64,000 nucleotides of DNA from Acinetobacter tianfuensis (GCF_003611465.1 NZ_RAXV01000006.1:1-64000), one strand, 5' to 3'; counted from the first letter of the stretch, positions 26,018 to 32,672 are shown. Program-made: numbers and translations. The notes: generated by a model not told the origin, from the sequence alone.

Positions 26018-26051
26018 AAAAAAACCGCACCAGCTTTTACTGGTACGGTTT
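26018..26051 (-). terminator. Intrinsic terminator before the first late nuclease gene
   Basis: An 11-bp stem with one mismatch (26023-26033 with 26040-26050), then seven T on the minus strand. Confidence 0.72.
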
Positions 26052-26074
26052 AATCACACAATATTTAAACAAGC

Positions 26075-26260
26075 CTAGTCATCATTTTTCCAAAATAATA
26101 CTGATACTTTAAATTCATGCTTTAATAAAAATGCGCTAATAATAATAAAAAAACCTATGGGAAATAAAAAATAATCAACTGCAAGCAATCCATAGACTGC
26201 TACAAACATCCCCAGTAAAATAAATATGTAAAATGTAATAACACCAACTATTTCACTCAT
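26075..26260 (-). CDS. Small two-segment membrane protein (61 aa)
   Basis: The ATG at 26260 is preferred because GGTGG lies just upstream. The product has two hydrophobic segments (VGVITFYIFILLGMFVAVYG and LFPIGFFIIISAFLLKH) and a charged C-terminus ending in Asp-Asp. The two-TM layout and phage location would suit a holin, but no endolysin gene neighbours it. It is flanked by terminators on both sides. Function not assigned. Confidence 0.55.
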   Translation of the reverse strand: MSEIVGVITFYIFILLGMFVAVYGLLAVDYFLFPIGFFIIISAFLLKHEFKVSVLFWKNDD

Positions 26261-26451
26261 TTTTTCCACCAAAACAATGAAGAACATAATCAAGCGTTAG
26301 TTAAACATATCAGTCAGACCCACCCCATACCTAGAACTTGGTATTTTACCTTTCATTAAAAAAGTACATATATATTTAAACAAATACATAATATTACAAG
26401 AAATCCATATTTCATTTTAAAATTTAGCCAACATTTTATTCGTCGACTAAG

Positions 26452-26487
26452 AAAAAAACCTGCTTATCTCTCCCAAAATAAGCAGGT
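26452..26487 (-). terminator. Strong intrinsic terminator
   Basis: A perfect 10-bp stem ACCTGCTTAT/ATAAGCAGGT followed by seven T on the minus strand. The AT-rich stretch 26261-26451 holds only very short frames (for example 19 codons) that I do not call. Confidence 0.85.
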
Positions 26488-26522
26488 CAATGTTCGCTGA
26501 TATTTTTTAATATTGCTAATAT

Positions 26523-26615
26523 TTATTTATTGACACCGACTATACACATCCAATGTTTCAAAAATATTAATAAAAAACAAAACAACATAAATATCAGAAA
26601 TACTGTAATACCCAT
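26523..26615 (-). CDS. 30-residue hydrophobic peptide (possible)
   Basis: An ATG at 26615, five bases after the zinc-knuckle gene stop, opens a 30-codon frame starting MGITVFLIFMLLCFLLIFLK. It would be a single membrane segment with a short tail. No good ribosome binding site is seen; re-initiation from the upstream gene is possible. It is followed by a strong terminator. A low-confidence gene. Confidence 0.35.
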   Translation of the reverse strand: MGITVFLIFMLFCFLLIFLKHWMCIVGVNK

Positions 26616-26620
26616 AGCAA

Positions 26621-26737
26621 CTATTTAACTTTTTTCACCTTTAAGCAGTCTCGACAAATTTCAAGATGGCCATCTGCACAATGATGAATTTCGGTCACGC
26701 CATGAAAACCTAAAAGACATTTTATAATCTGAAACAT
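26621..26737 (-). CDS. 38-residue zinc-knuckle-like protein
   Basis: Start chosen at the ATG at 26737, directly preceded by AAAGGGGGAAAAT, rather than at the longer in-frame ATG at 26848, because a terminator lies between the two. The sequence (MFQIIKCLLGFHGVTEIHHC then ICRDCLKVKKVK) carries C, H, H, C and CxxC, as in small phage zinc-ribbon proteins. Function unknown. Confidence 0.5.
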   Translation of the reverse strand: MFQIIKCLLGFHGVTEIHHCADGHLEICRDCLKVKKVK

Positions 26738-26750
26738 ATTTTCCCCCTTT

Positions 26751-26786
26751 AAAAAAAAGCCCATACGGGGAAAGGTTGTATGGGCT
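26751..26786 (-). terminator. Intrinsic terminator in a leader (attenuator-like)
   Basis: A perfect 9-bp stem AGCCCATAC/GTATGGGCT and eight T on the minus strand, ending just before the ribosome binding site of the 38-residue gene. Another hairpin, GAAACTA/TAGTTTC (26814-26831), precedes it. Confidence 0.75.
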
Positions 26787-26907
26787 GAAACTAAGGACAC
26801 CCGATAAGGTGCTGAAACTACAGCTAGTTTCAGTTGATTATTTTCCATACATTACACTAATTTACATTAGCATAATGTGACAAACTAAAGCCCTATAGTG
26901 AGAATAA

Positions 26908-26937
26908 TTGACAGAAAACAAAAAACATTCCTAATAT
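26908..26937 (+). promoter_or_regulatory. Candidate sigma70 promoter on the plus strand (antisense)
   Basis: TTGACA (26908-26913), 18-base spacer, TAATAT (26932-26937). It points right, so a transcript would be antisense to the 76-residue gene and run toward the late-promoter region and Q. No plus-strand gene follows. Confidence 0.4.
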
Positions 26938-27161
26938 TTAACTTCAAGCTGATAGTCGTCTTGAGTGACCTTAATTTTAATATTTTTATACTTTCTCTTA
27001 TTGGGATCCATTGCTGACCCTGCAACTTCTTTGAAAAAATCCCGATCATTCATTAGCTCACCATAAGCCTTAAAGCCTATCAATATCTTTTCAGGCTTTT
27101 CACTCTCATTTGAAAGATCTTTCAGAATATCATCTAGTTTTTTAACTGTTGGGAATGACAT
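26931..27161 (-). CDS. Small phage protein, 76 aa, unknown
   Basis: The frame from the ATG at 27161 gives MSFPTVKKLDDILKDLSNES and a mixed alpha/beta remainder ending in VTQDDYQLEVKY. The longer start at 27203 would add a hydrophobic stretch and has no ribosome binding site. It is the first gene after the candidate Q-dependent leader. No family recognised. Confidence 0.55.
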   Translation of the reverse strand: MSFPTVKKLDDILKDLSNESEKPEKILIGFKAYGELMNDRDFFKEVAGSAMDPNKRKYKNIKIKVTQDDYQLEVKY

Positions 27162-27299
27162 AAAACTCAATCCAAAATTGAAAATTATAATTATCACCCA
27201 CAAGTATGAAGCTAAAGTGTCAGTGACGCATCACAGGCAAAAAAAACACCAGTGCTTAAAGGGGCTGTATCGCAAAACGCCCAGCAGCTGCCATAAATT

Positions 27300-27326
27300 A
27301 AAAAAGCCCCACATTGCTGTGAGACT
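27300..27326 (-). terminator. Candidate tR'-like terminator
   Basis: A 9-bp stem (AGTCTCACA with TGTGGGGCT, including G-T pairs) capped by a GCAA tetraloop, followed by at least five T on the minus strand. It lies about 60 bases after the start expected from the promoter at 27390-27419. Confidence 0.72.
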
Positions 27327-27389
27327 TCCCCTTAATTTTTTGCGCTGATTAAGGATTGTTGTTATTTGTTTTTATTAAATAACGCTCGT

Positions 27390-27419
27390 ATATTAATTCA
27401 ATAATGTGACTTAAGTCAA
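27390..27419 (-). promoter_or_regulatory. Candidate late promoter (pR'-like)
   Basis: On the minus strand: TTGACT (27419-27414), 18-base spacer, TAATAT (27395-27390). The short leader ends in the strong terminator at 27300-27326. Position downstream of the Q-like gene matches lambda pR'/tR'. Confidence 0.6.
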
Positions 27420-27513
27420 ATTTCAAGCGGAAATTGCAAATACACTCAACAAAACAATGAAACAATGAGACAATAAAAAATCCCACACTCAAACTGAGAA
27501 TAGGATTTGATAT

Positions 27514-27546
27514 AAAAAAATACCCGCAAGATATGGGCTGCGGGTA
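27514..27546 (-). terminator. Intrinsic terminator after the Q-like gene
   Basis: A perfect TACCCGCA/TGCGGGTA stem followed by seven T on the minus strand. A weaker AAAGC-type hairpin lies at about 27,565-27,590. A TATAAT box (27632-27627) just after the Q stop has no good -35. Confidence 0.78.
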
Positions 27547-27663
27547 TATAAACTTTAAATTATGAAAAAGCCCACCATTTGGCGAGCTTTTAAATTCTTT
27601 GCAGGGCGACCAATACAAAAACGCCCATTATATAAATACTTATACTCAAGTGTTCTGTTTGTG

Positions 27664-28404
27664 TCAAGCTATAGCCGCTTCGTCTCCTTCGAATTCAAAG
27701 TGAAAAGCGCGGCACAACCTATCCCTAATTTCATTTTCCCATTGGGCCACGATCGACTCCCCTAAAAGTTCGTATTTTGCATATCGTTCAGAGTATCCAG
27801 ATTTTGATACCTTTAATTTTGCAATAGTAATTTTCTCATGAAGTGTATATGAGCGTTTTCCAGTCCCTTCACATTTTTGGCAAGGTTTAATACCGCACGG
27901 ATAACCCTTGTCATTAAATAGCTCTAACTTACCCAATCCTTGGCAGGCACTACACATTGCTTTAACTGTTACACGTCCACGCAGTACAACTTCAGCAACC
28001 CCCTTTGCAATATTGGATAAATCACCTTGTGCATTATTTGGTTTAAAATTATTTTTAACCATTTCCTTGTGTATTTTCACAGCCAATTGATTTCGCACAC
28101 GGAAAAAGTTTGCAGATTGAACACTACCTTGCCTGATTTCGACCTTGCCTGGAATATCATCAATTCGCTTTCGCGAACTTACACCATTGATAATTCTAGT
28201 TTCGTATATTTTTTCAGCCGGCGTAATCAAAGCTATGCGCTCAAAACCAACTTTCTCAATTAACAACTCAGCCCACATGCGAGCATGTTTATGTAGTAAT
28301 GCAATCTCGCCAAGGACAATACTTTTAGAAATCTTCTTACCACTATCACCTTGAGCAATAGCAAGGCGAAGAAACTCCAAAAAATCAAACTTTTCAACCA
28401 ACAT
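27664..28404 (-). CDS. Q-type late antiterminator with DnaJ-like zinc finger (246 aa)
   Basis: The ATG at 28404 has GGAAGG just upstream and is preferred over a start inside the previous gene. The middle has a double CxxCxGxG zinc module: CSACQGLGKLELF and CQKCEGTGKRSYT, separated by a beta hairpin, as in the phage 82/21 Q antitermination family. N-terminal residues are helical. It would load onto RNA polymerase at the late promoter to read through terminators. Gene position (last of the early operon, upstream of the late genes) supports this. The call would be weaker without context. Confidence 0.78.
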   Translation of the reverse strand: MLVEKFDFLEFLRLAIAQGDSGKKISKSIVLGEIALLHKHARMWAELLIEKVGFERIALITPAEKIYETRIINGVSSRKRIDDIPGKVEIRQGSVQSANFFRVRNQLAVKIHKEMVKNNFKPNNAQGDLSNIAKGVAEVVLRGRVTVKAMCSACQGLGKLELFNDKGYPCGIKPCQKCEGTGKRSYTLHEKITIAKLKVSKSGYSERYAKYELLGESIVAQWENEIRDRLCRAFHFEFEGDEAAIA

Positions 28405-28414
28405 AATCGCCTTC

Positions 28415-28822
28415 CTATAAATCCAACAAAACCATAATTTCTTTAATCGCTTTACCACTTTTCACTTGCTCGGTACTAAACCGAATTACCTGATAACCCA
28501 GCATGGTTGCCGCGTTATATTTCTCCATATCCCCGATATAACCTTTGCCCCTTGTATGCCTACCGCCACTCCAAATACCACCCTCAACCTCAACTAAGAT
28601 CATCTTTCCTTTTAGATGAAAATCAGCTCTCCATTTCCGCTCTGGGTGAAACTTAAATTCACGCTCAAATTCAACTTTTAAAATCTGCAGTTCCATTGCA
28701 AGTTTCGCTTCAAATTCATTCGATACTTGCCCAGCCTTAACACTCAATCTTTTTGGGCTTCGCTTAGATTTCGTAGTACCAATCATTTTCTTGTATTCAG
28801 CAATTGAGTAGCTGGTCACCAC
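28415..28822 (-). CDS. PD-(D/E)XK-type endonuclease-like protein B (135 aa)
   Basis: The core is RKWRADFHLKGKMILVEVEG with Asp67 and Glu78, then GGIWSGGRHTRGKGYI and a terminal strand YQVIRFS. It aligns by eye with the protein at 25527-26003 over about 80 residues. It is of Vsr/DUF559 type, probably cutting DNA. It follows the methyltransferase and winged-helix genes with a 7-base overlap and precedes Q, the site where lambdoid phages place RusA or NinG resolvases. Either a junction resolvase or a Vsr-like mismatch nuclease partner for the methylase is possible. Confidence 0.78.
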   Translation of the reverse strand: MVTSYSIAEYKKMIGTTKSKRSPKRLSVKAGQVSNEFEAKLAMELQILKVEFEREFKFHPERKWRADFHLKGKMILVEVEGGIWSGGRHTRGKGYIGDMEKYNAATMLGYQVIRFSTEQVKSGKAIKEIMVLLDL

Positions 28823-29079
28823 TTCACCCCAAACAGCTGTTTTGCTTTCCCGCTCAAGTAATACCGATATTCACGATCACCGCTGCCGACGATATAAATC
28901 AATCCCATATCAGCAAGAGTTTTCAAATATCGCTGTACTGCGCGGCGTGATAGATCTGGCATGACTTGCTTTTGAATTTCAGTTGTTGTCGCTACTGGTG
29001 TATGCTTAATTGCCAGCAGCGTATCTATGCCGCGGTTTAATACTGCGGCCTTGGCGTAATTGACTTGACGTTCATTCAT
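28816..29079 (-). CDS. Winged-helix DNA-binding protein (87 aa)
   Basis: The pattern TTTEIQKQVMPDLSRRAVQR then YLKTLADMGLIYIVGSGDRE is a winged helix-turn-helix with recognition helix and wing. It is short, with no effector domain. The start overlaps the methyltransferase stop by ATGA, so the two are coupled. It may regulate the phage early operon or the methyltransferase, which is inference. Confidence 0.78.
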   Translation of the reverse strand: MNERQVNYAKAAVLNRGIDTLLAIKHTPVATTTEIQKQVMPDLSRRAVQRYLKTLADMGLIYIVGSGDREYRYYLSGKAKQLFGVKW

Positions 29080-29873
29080 GCTGCACCGCCTAAATATTCA
29101 AATGCGCTTTTAGCCACGACTGGAACTTGTCCATTTCCAATGGCTTTAAGTCTGTCCATCCCAAAGGCCACATCATGATTAATTCTGCGAACAAGGGGTT
29201 GAGGTAAATCGGGTCTTCTTCGCAAGTCCTCAATGCTTCTGATGTCTTTGCCCCACGGTAACCCGGAGAACCTCTGTATCTGTTTTTGCTTGAGCCTTTT
29301 CCCTCGCTTGCGCCTGGTGTTGGTAGCGACAATCCAGGTGCGTTCTCGTTTATGAGCTCCACCGGTATTTGCACATGAAATAATTCCCCATTCTGCATCA
29401 AACCCCATTTTGGCAAGATCACAGAGGATTCTATCGAGTCCTCTAGTAATGAGCATTGGGCTGTTTTCAATGAATGCGTATGTTGGCTCCACTTCGCGAA
29501 TGATCCGGGCAAACTCTGACCACAATCCAGATCTTGCTCCATCAAGTCCTTGTCCCTTTCCTGCGATACTGATGTCTTGACATGGAAACCCGCCAGAAAT
29601 GACATCAACAATTCCTCGCCATGGCTTTCCGTTAAAACTGCATACGTCAGACCAAATTGGGAAAGGCGGGAGAATTCCATCATTTTGTCGTTGCGCCAAA
29701 ACTTGTGCTGCGTAGGCATCACGTTCAACTGCGCAGACTGTGTTCCATCCCAAGAGATGCGATCCGAGTATTCCACCACCAGCGCCTGCGAAAAGAGCCA
29801 ACTCATTTAAATCACCTGTATTTTTATTTTGTTCAAGCCAATCGATCGTAAGGTTGTCATGCTGATCTTTCAC
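29076..29873 (-). CDS. DNA cytosine-5 methyltransferase (265 aa)
   Basis: The GTG at 29873 is chosen: it overlaps the loader stop as GTGA and has GGGAGGTGG upstream. Motifs in order: I FAGAGGG (28-34), IV GGFPCQDIS with the catalytic Cys98 (94-102), VI ENSPM (136-140), VIII KRERTWIVA (175-183), and X GNGQVPVVA (246-254). The target recognition region between VIII and X is short (about 60 residues). It transfers methyl to cytosine C5, probably protecting phage DNA from host restriction. A 238-codon +1 frame overlaps nearly the whole gene. Confidence 0.92.
   Translation of the reverse strand: MKDQHDNLTIDWLEQNKNTGDLNELALFAGAGGGILGSHLLGWNTVCAVERDAYAAQVLAQRQNDGILPPFPIWSDVCSFNGKPWRGIVDVISGGFPCQDISIAGKGQGLDGARSGLWSEFARIIREVEPTYAFIENSPMLITRGLDRILCDLAKMGFDAEWGIISCANTGGAHKRERTWIVATNTRRKRGKRLKQKQIQRFSGLPWGKDIRSIEDLRRRPDLPQPLVRRINHDVAFGMDRLKAIGNGQVPVVAKSAFEYLGGAA
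29090..29806 (-). CDS. Overlapping +1-frame ORF inside the methyltransferase gene (238 aa, possible dual coding)
   Basis: This frame has ATG, CAGGTGAT just upstream, and 238 codons without a stop, all within the methyltransferase gene. Its translation looks protein-like: LAGFHVKTSVSQERDKDL, GSFAKWSQHTHSLKTAQCSL, LSLPTPGASEGKG, DPIYLNPLFAELIMMWPLGW and TDLKPLEMDKFQSW. I recognise these blocks from phage hypothetical proteins linked to Dcm genes (memory, not a search). GFHVKTS is the shifted reading of GGFPCQDIS, and TDLKPLEMDKFQ that of RLKAIGNGQVP, so part of the likeness is imposed by the other frame. Genuine dual coding is plausible, not proven. Confidence 0.42.
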   Translation of the reverse strand: MSWLFSQALVVEYSDRISWDGTQSAQLNVMPTQHKFWRNDKMMEFSRLSQFGLTYAVLTESHGEELLMSFLAGFHVKTSVSQERDKDLMEQDLDCGQSLPGSFAKWSQHTHSLKTAQCSLLEDSIESSVILPKWGLMQNGELFHVQIPVELINENAPGLSLPTPGASEGKGSSKNRYRGSPGYRGAKTSEALRTCEEDPIYLNPLFAELIMMWPLGWTDLKPLEMDKFQSWLKAHLNI

Positions 29874-30610
29874 ACCCCACCTCCCACACGTTGATCCGCC
29901 CAATTGCACTCAACCACCGTTAAACCATCATGTTGAAAGCGTGACCAGAGACGATCGCCTAAATCCTTCTGCAGTTCTGCCAAGGTCAAATTCGAAACAA
30001 TCATGGTTGCCTTACCTGCGTCATAACGTGAATACAAAACCTTGTGTACTAGCTGTAGGCGGTTCTCGTGACGGTCATGCAGCCCATATTCATCCAAAAT
30101 GAGTAAGTCGTAATCTGTAAAGCGGTATACGGCGCTACTCTCGCTGTCATCAGGTTTCTTCCAGGCATTTGCAATCTCACTGGCCATGTCTTCAGACGTG
30201 ATGTAACGAACTTGAATTCCCTTGTTCAGCAAAGTACGCGCTGTAGCACAGCTAAGGTGTGTTTTTCCCGTACCTGTTTTGCCAGTCATGATCAGATTGC
30301 GTTTGTGGCCAACGATCATTGATTTAGCAAAATTCACACAGTTGGCCAGCGCTTTGGATTGGCCTTCATGTGTAGCTTGGTAATTTCTAAAACCTGAATC
30401 CTTGTGACGCACTGGAATCATCGCCCCGCCAAAATGCAGTTCACGTACCATCTGATCTACACGCTTCTGGTGCTCACGGTTGTTTTGATTCACGTTGTTC
30501 TTAGCGCACTCAGGGCAAATCTGATTTGGGCCAGCTTGTACCATGCGAACATTGTGCTCAGCGCAGAATGCTTGCACCTGAGGAAAGCTCATTGAGATCA
30601 TCGCGTTCAT
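29870..30610 (-). CDS. DnaC-like helicase loader ATPase (246 aa)
   Basis: The ATG at 30610 follows GGAGGATTTCGA and overlaps the O-like stop as ATGA; the longer frame starting at 30673 is rejected. A CxxC zinc pair (ICPECAKN, about 32-35) near the N-terminus precedes the AAA+ core: Walker A TGKTGTGKT (109-117) and Walker B LLILDEYG. It loads the host DnaB helicase at the phage origin, with the O-like initiator encoded upstream. Confidence 0.92.
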   Translation of the reverse strand: MNAMISMSFPQVQAFCAEHNVRMVQAGPNQICPECAKNNVNQNNREHQKRVDQMVRELHFGGAMIPVRHKDSGFRNYQATHEGQSKALANCVNFAKSMIVGHKRNLIMTGKTGTGKTHLSCATARTLLNKGIQVRYITSEDMASEIANAWKKPDDSESSAVYRFTDYDLLILDEYGLHDRHENRLQLVHKVLYSRYDAGKATMIVSNLTLAELQKDLGDRLWSRFQHDGLTVVECNWADQRVGGGV

Positions 30611-31518
30611 TCGAAATCCTCCGGTATGTGTACCTGTGTTGGTGCGCCTGTCGGTTGTGGGATTGAATCCCATGCATCATTCACATTTCGAGATGGTTTT
30701 TCAGAGGTGCGGGGTTTTGATTTTTTTGCTTCGCGTTCCGCATTGGCCAATTGTTTTTCAAATTCCTGAAAAATCCACTGTGCGAATTTACGCAGTTTTT
30801 GGTTATCAGAGAGCTGATGATTGTTTTCATGGTGAGCGTTGAAGTTCCCCAGATGAAATTCAAAATCTGCCATGCCTAGAATTTCAGAAACTCGTTGTGA
30901 GTGCTTCGTGGCTTTCAGAGCTGTTGCCAGTTGTTCAAGATTTGGTGTCCATGCCTCACATGAATTTTGGTTTTCCGCTTGCGCGTTCTTGTGTGTGTTT
31001 ATATCTGTAGTAATCTCTGTATTTGTCCCCCTTTTGAAATGGGGAGCCTCCCCATTTTGAAAGGTAGACCCTCCCCATTTTGAAAGTGATAGGGTGGTCA
31101 TTTCAAAAAGCACAGGGGTAATGAGTTCGATAAACAAAACATTGTTGTATTTCTGATTGTTAGCTTCGATTGTGCGAAATTGTCGCTTGATGACGCCAAA
31201 ACTCTCCAAACGATCAAAAGCTTCCTTGACTTGCTGTTTTGAGAAGCCAAATTGATCCGAAAAACTCTGATAAGAACGCTGTAAAAGATCTGACTTGAAC
31301 TTCTTTTTTACGCGCACAATTTGACCAGAATCTTCATCACGAACGACTGTTGGGCGATGCCAGTACACGATTTCTGAAAGCAAAATAATGGCATTTACAT
31401 CTGGTTTTCCATTATCAAGACGGAGCGTATTAAACCAATTTGTAGGTAATATATTCCCTTCTAAATGGACGCTGCCGACCTGATCCACAACCTCATGGCC
31501 AGTGCTAAATAACCTCAT
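30607..31518 (-). CDS. Lambda O-like replication initiator with iterons in the gene (303 aa)
   Basis: The N-terminal winged-helix region (SYQSFSDQFGFSKQQVKEAF then DRLESFGVIKRQF) is the DNA-binding part of O/DnaD-like phage initiators. The middle (about 140-175) is the region encoded by iteron-like repeats. The C-terminus (FAQWIFQEFEKQLANAEREA and a Pro/Ser tail) would contact the loader. Overlaps on both sides (4 bases each) form one early replication operon. Like lambda, the origin appears to lie inside this gene. Confidence 0.85.
   Translation of the reverse strand: MRLFSTGHEVVDQVGSVHLEGNILPTNWFNTLRLDNGKPDVNAIILLSEIVYWHRPTVVRDEDSGQIVRVKKKFKSDLLQRSYQSFSDQFGFSKQQVKEAFDRLESFGVIKRQFRTIEANNQKYNNVLFIELITPVLFEMTTLSLSKWGGSTFQNGEAPHFKRGTNTEITTDINTHKNAQAENQNSCEAWTPNLEQLATALKATKHSQRVSEILGMADFEFHLGNFNAHHENNHQLSDNQKLRKFAQWIFQEFEKQLANAEREAKKSKPRTSEKPSRNVNDAWDSIPQPTGAPTQVHIPEDFE
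31031..31110. repeat. Iteron-like repeats, candidate phage replication origin
   Basis: Two identical 17-base copies CCTCCCCATTTTGAAAG (31047-31063 and 31070-31086) are spaced 23 bases apart. An inverted near-copy (31031-31046, reads CTCCCCATTTCAAAAG on the minus strand, 2 mismatches over 16) abuts the first. A degenerate copy with TCATTTCAAAAAG is at 31098-31110. All lie within the O-like gene, as lambda ori does. Confidence 0.62.
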
Positions 31519-31823
31519 ACAGCATCCCCTTTAGGCATTTCGTAAATAAAACTGCCATGCATTAAAATTCTATTAGCTCTACGTAAACTCGCTACAATTT
31601 CAGCAGCTTGATACACGGAAATTCGATGCTCATTGACCAATGCCTCTATGAACTCGTTTCGAGTGATAGCTGCGTTTTTCTCATCGCGGTTTATCTTGCG
31701 CAGATTGGCTTTTCTGACTTCCAGAAATACTTCTAATGACCGTAGCGCAGGCTCATACCATGACTGCGTCCACTGCACCTGCTTGTGTGCAGGCTTTTGC
31801 TGAATGGCTTTATTGGTGATCAT
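31515..31823 (-). CDS. Small early phage protein, 102 aa, unknown
   Basis: A helical, basic protein (VQWTQSWYEPALRSLEVFLE; RISVYQAAEIVASLRRANRI) with an HTH-like C-terminal half. Overlaps neighbours by 4 bases on both sides in the replication operon. It may help initiation or regulate, but no family is recognised. Confidence 0.72.
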   Translation of the reverse strand: MITNKAIQQKPAHKQVQWTQSWYEPALRSLEVFLEVRKANLRKINRDEKNAAITRNEFIEALVNEHRISVYQAAEIVASLRRANRILMHGSFIYEMPKGDAV

Positions 31824-32074
31824 GGGACCTCCGCAAGCGCTTGTTCAGCTGCAGTAAGCCTGCGTTTGGCCAATACCTCAGCCACCGTTGCCGCGCGAAT
31901 CAAATGTGCCAATGCAAAGCTTCTATTGCCATTTAGTAGCACGCCATCTCCTTGCACTTTATGAACAGTCATCAGGTGGTCTGGCTTTTTTGGATCCGTG
32001 AAAACAACAACATCACCAGCTAAAAAGTCGGATTTGTCATTGCTTGGCTGTTGTGTTAAATTTGATTTGTTCAT
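31820..32074 (-). CDS. Small early phage protein with SH3-like core (84 aa)
   Basis: The core FLAGDVVVFTDPKKPDHLMT and the following VHKVQGDGVLLNG read as a small beta barrel. The C-terminal helix ends AEQALAEVP. It is the first gene after the terminator behind the CII-like gene. Function unknown. Confidence 0.72.
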   Translation of the reverse strand: MNKSNLTQQPSNDKSDFLAGDVVVFTDPKKPDHLMTVHKVQGDGVLLNGNRSFALAHLIRAATVAEVLAKRRLTAAEQALAEVP

Positions 32075-32105
32075 CGAATTGCCTATAAAAATTTAATGAA
32101 TGTTT

Positions 32106-32136
32106 AAAAGCCTGATCTGAACCATCAGGCTTTTTC
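32106..32136. terminator. Bidirectional intrinsic terminator (tR1-like position)
   Basis: A perfect 11-bp stem AAAAGCCTGAT/ATCAGGCTTTT with a 7-base loop. It overlaps the stop of the CII-like gene and separates regulators from the replication operon, the place of a lambda tR1. Confidence 0.82.
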
Positions 32137-32616
32137 TATTTGTAATGCTGATAAATATTTTGCGCACTCGCCTTTCATGGCCTTACGCAATGACTGAATT
32201 TTTTGCTCCATTCCTTCCAGAATTCTGTCCGTCTCATCCATTTCTGCTGGCGTTACAACACCATCCTCCAGCGCATTCAGGACTTGCTTGTTTGCTGCGC
32301 CATTTCCCACATTCATGCCAAGAAGCGACTCAAGAACACTTAACTGGCGCTCACTCTCACCCGATCCAGTGATAGGCATAAGGGCCAACCCTAATTTGTG
32401 CGCCCAAGACTTAATAACTGCTGGGTTTTGGGTATAGATAAGCATTGCCTCAAATGTCTTTAGACTTGGCAAATGGCTCTCCATATTGGGATTTGCATAA
32501 TTTAAAATCGTGTTATGTGACACATCTGCAGCATCAGCAATTTCTTTTGGTGTAATGCCTTTACTTTTGTGGATCATTTGAAACAGAGCAGATTTGGTTT
32601 CTTTTGATATATCCAT
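32125..32616 (-). CDS. CII-like phage regulator (163 aa)
   Basis: A helix-turn-helix occupies the N-terminus (GITPKEIADAADVSHNTILN), followed by a helical domain (LKTFEAMLIYTQNPAVIKSW) and a C-terminal coiled coil ending KGECAKYLSALQIEKA. This fits the phage CII/CP76-type regulator placed directly after Cro. It would activate lysogeny genes. Position second in the minus-strand early operon supports it. Confidence 0.7.
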   Translation of the reverse strand: MDISKETKSALFQMIHKSKGITPKEIADAADVSHNTILNYANPNMESHLPSLKTFEAMLIYTQNPAVIKSWAHKLGLALMPITGSGESERQLSVLESLLGMNVGNGAANKQVLNALEDGVVTPAEMDETDRILEGMEQKIQSLRKAMKGECAKYLSALQIEKA

Positions 32617-32672
32617 GTGAACCCTATGATTAATTTCACGTTTATTTAAAACATTGACCGAGTGATAATTGG

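Noticed and set aside
26294..26451. 19-codon frames, for example one beginning MKYGFLVILC
   Set aside because: Too short and in strongly AT-rich DNA; cannot be supported.
27349..27618. 89-codon minus-strand frame between Q and the late promoter
   Set aside because: It runs through the terminators and candidate late promoter, has skewed Phe/Ile/Cys composition and no ribosome binding site.
30611..30673. N-terminal extension of the DnaC-like protein
   Set aside because: The ATG at 30610 has a perfect RBS and ATGA overlap; the extension is Thr/Gly-rich shadow of the O-like gene end.
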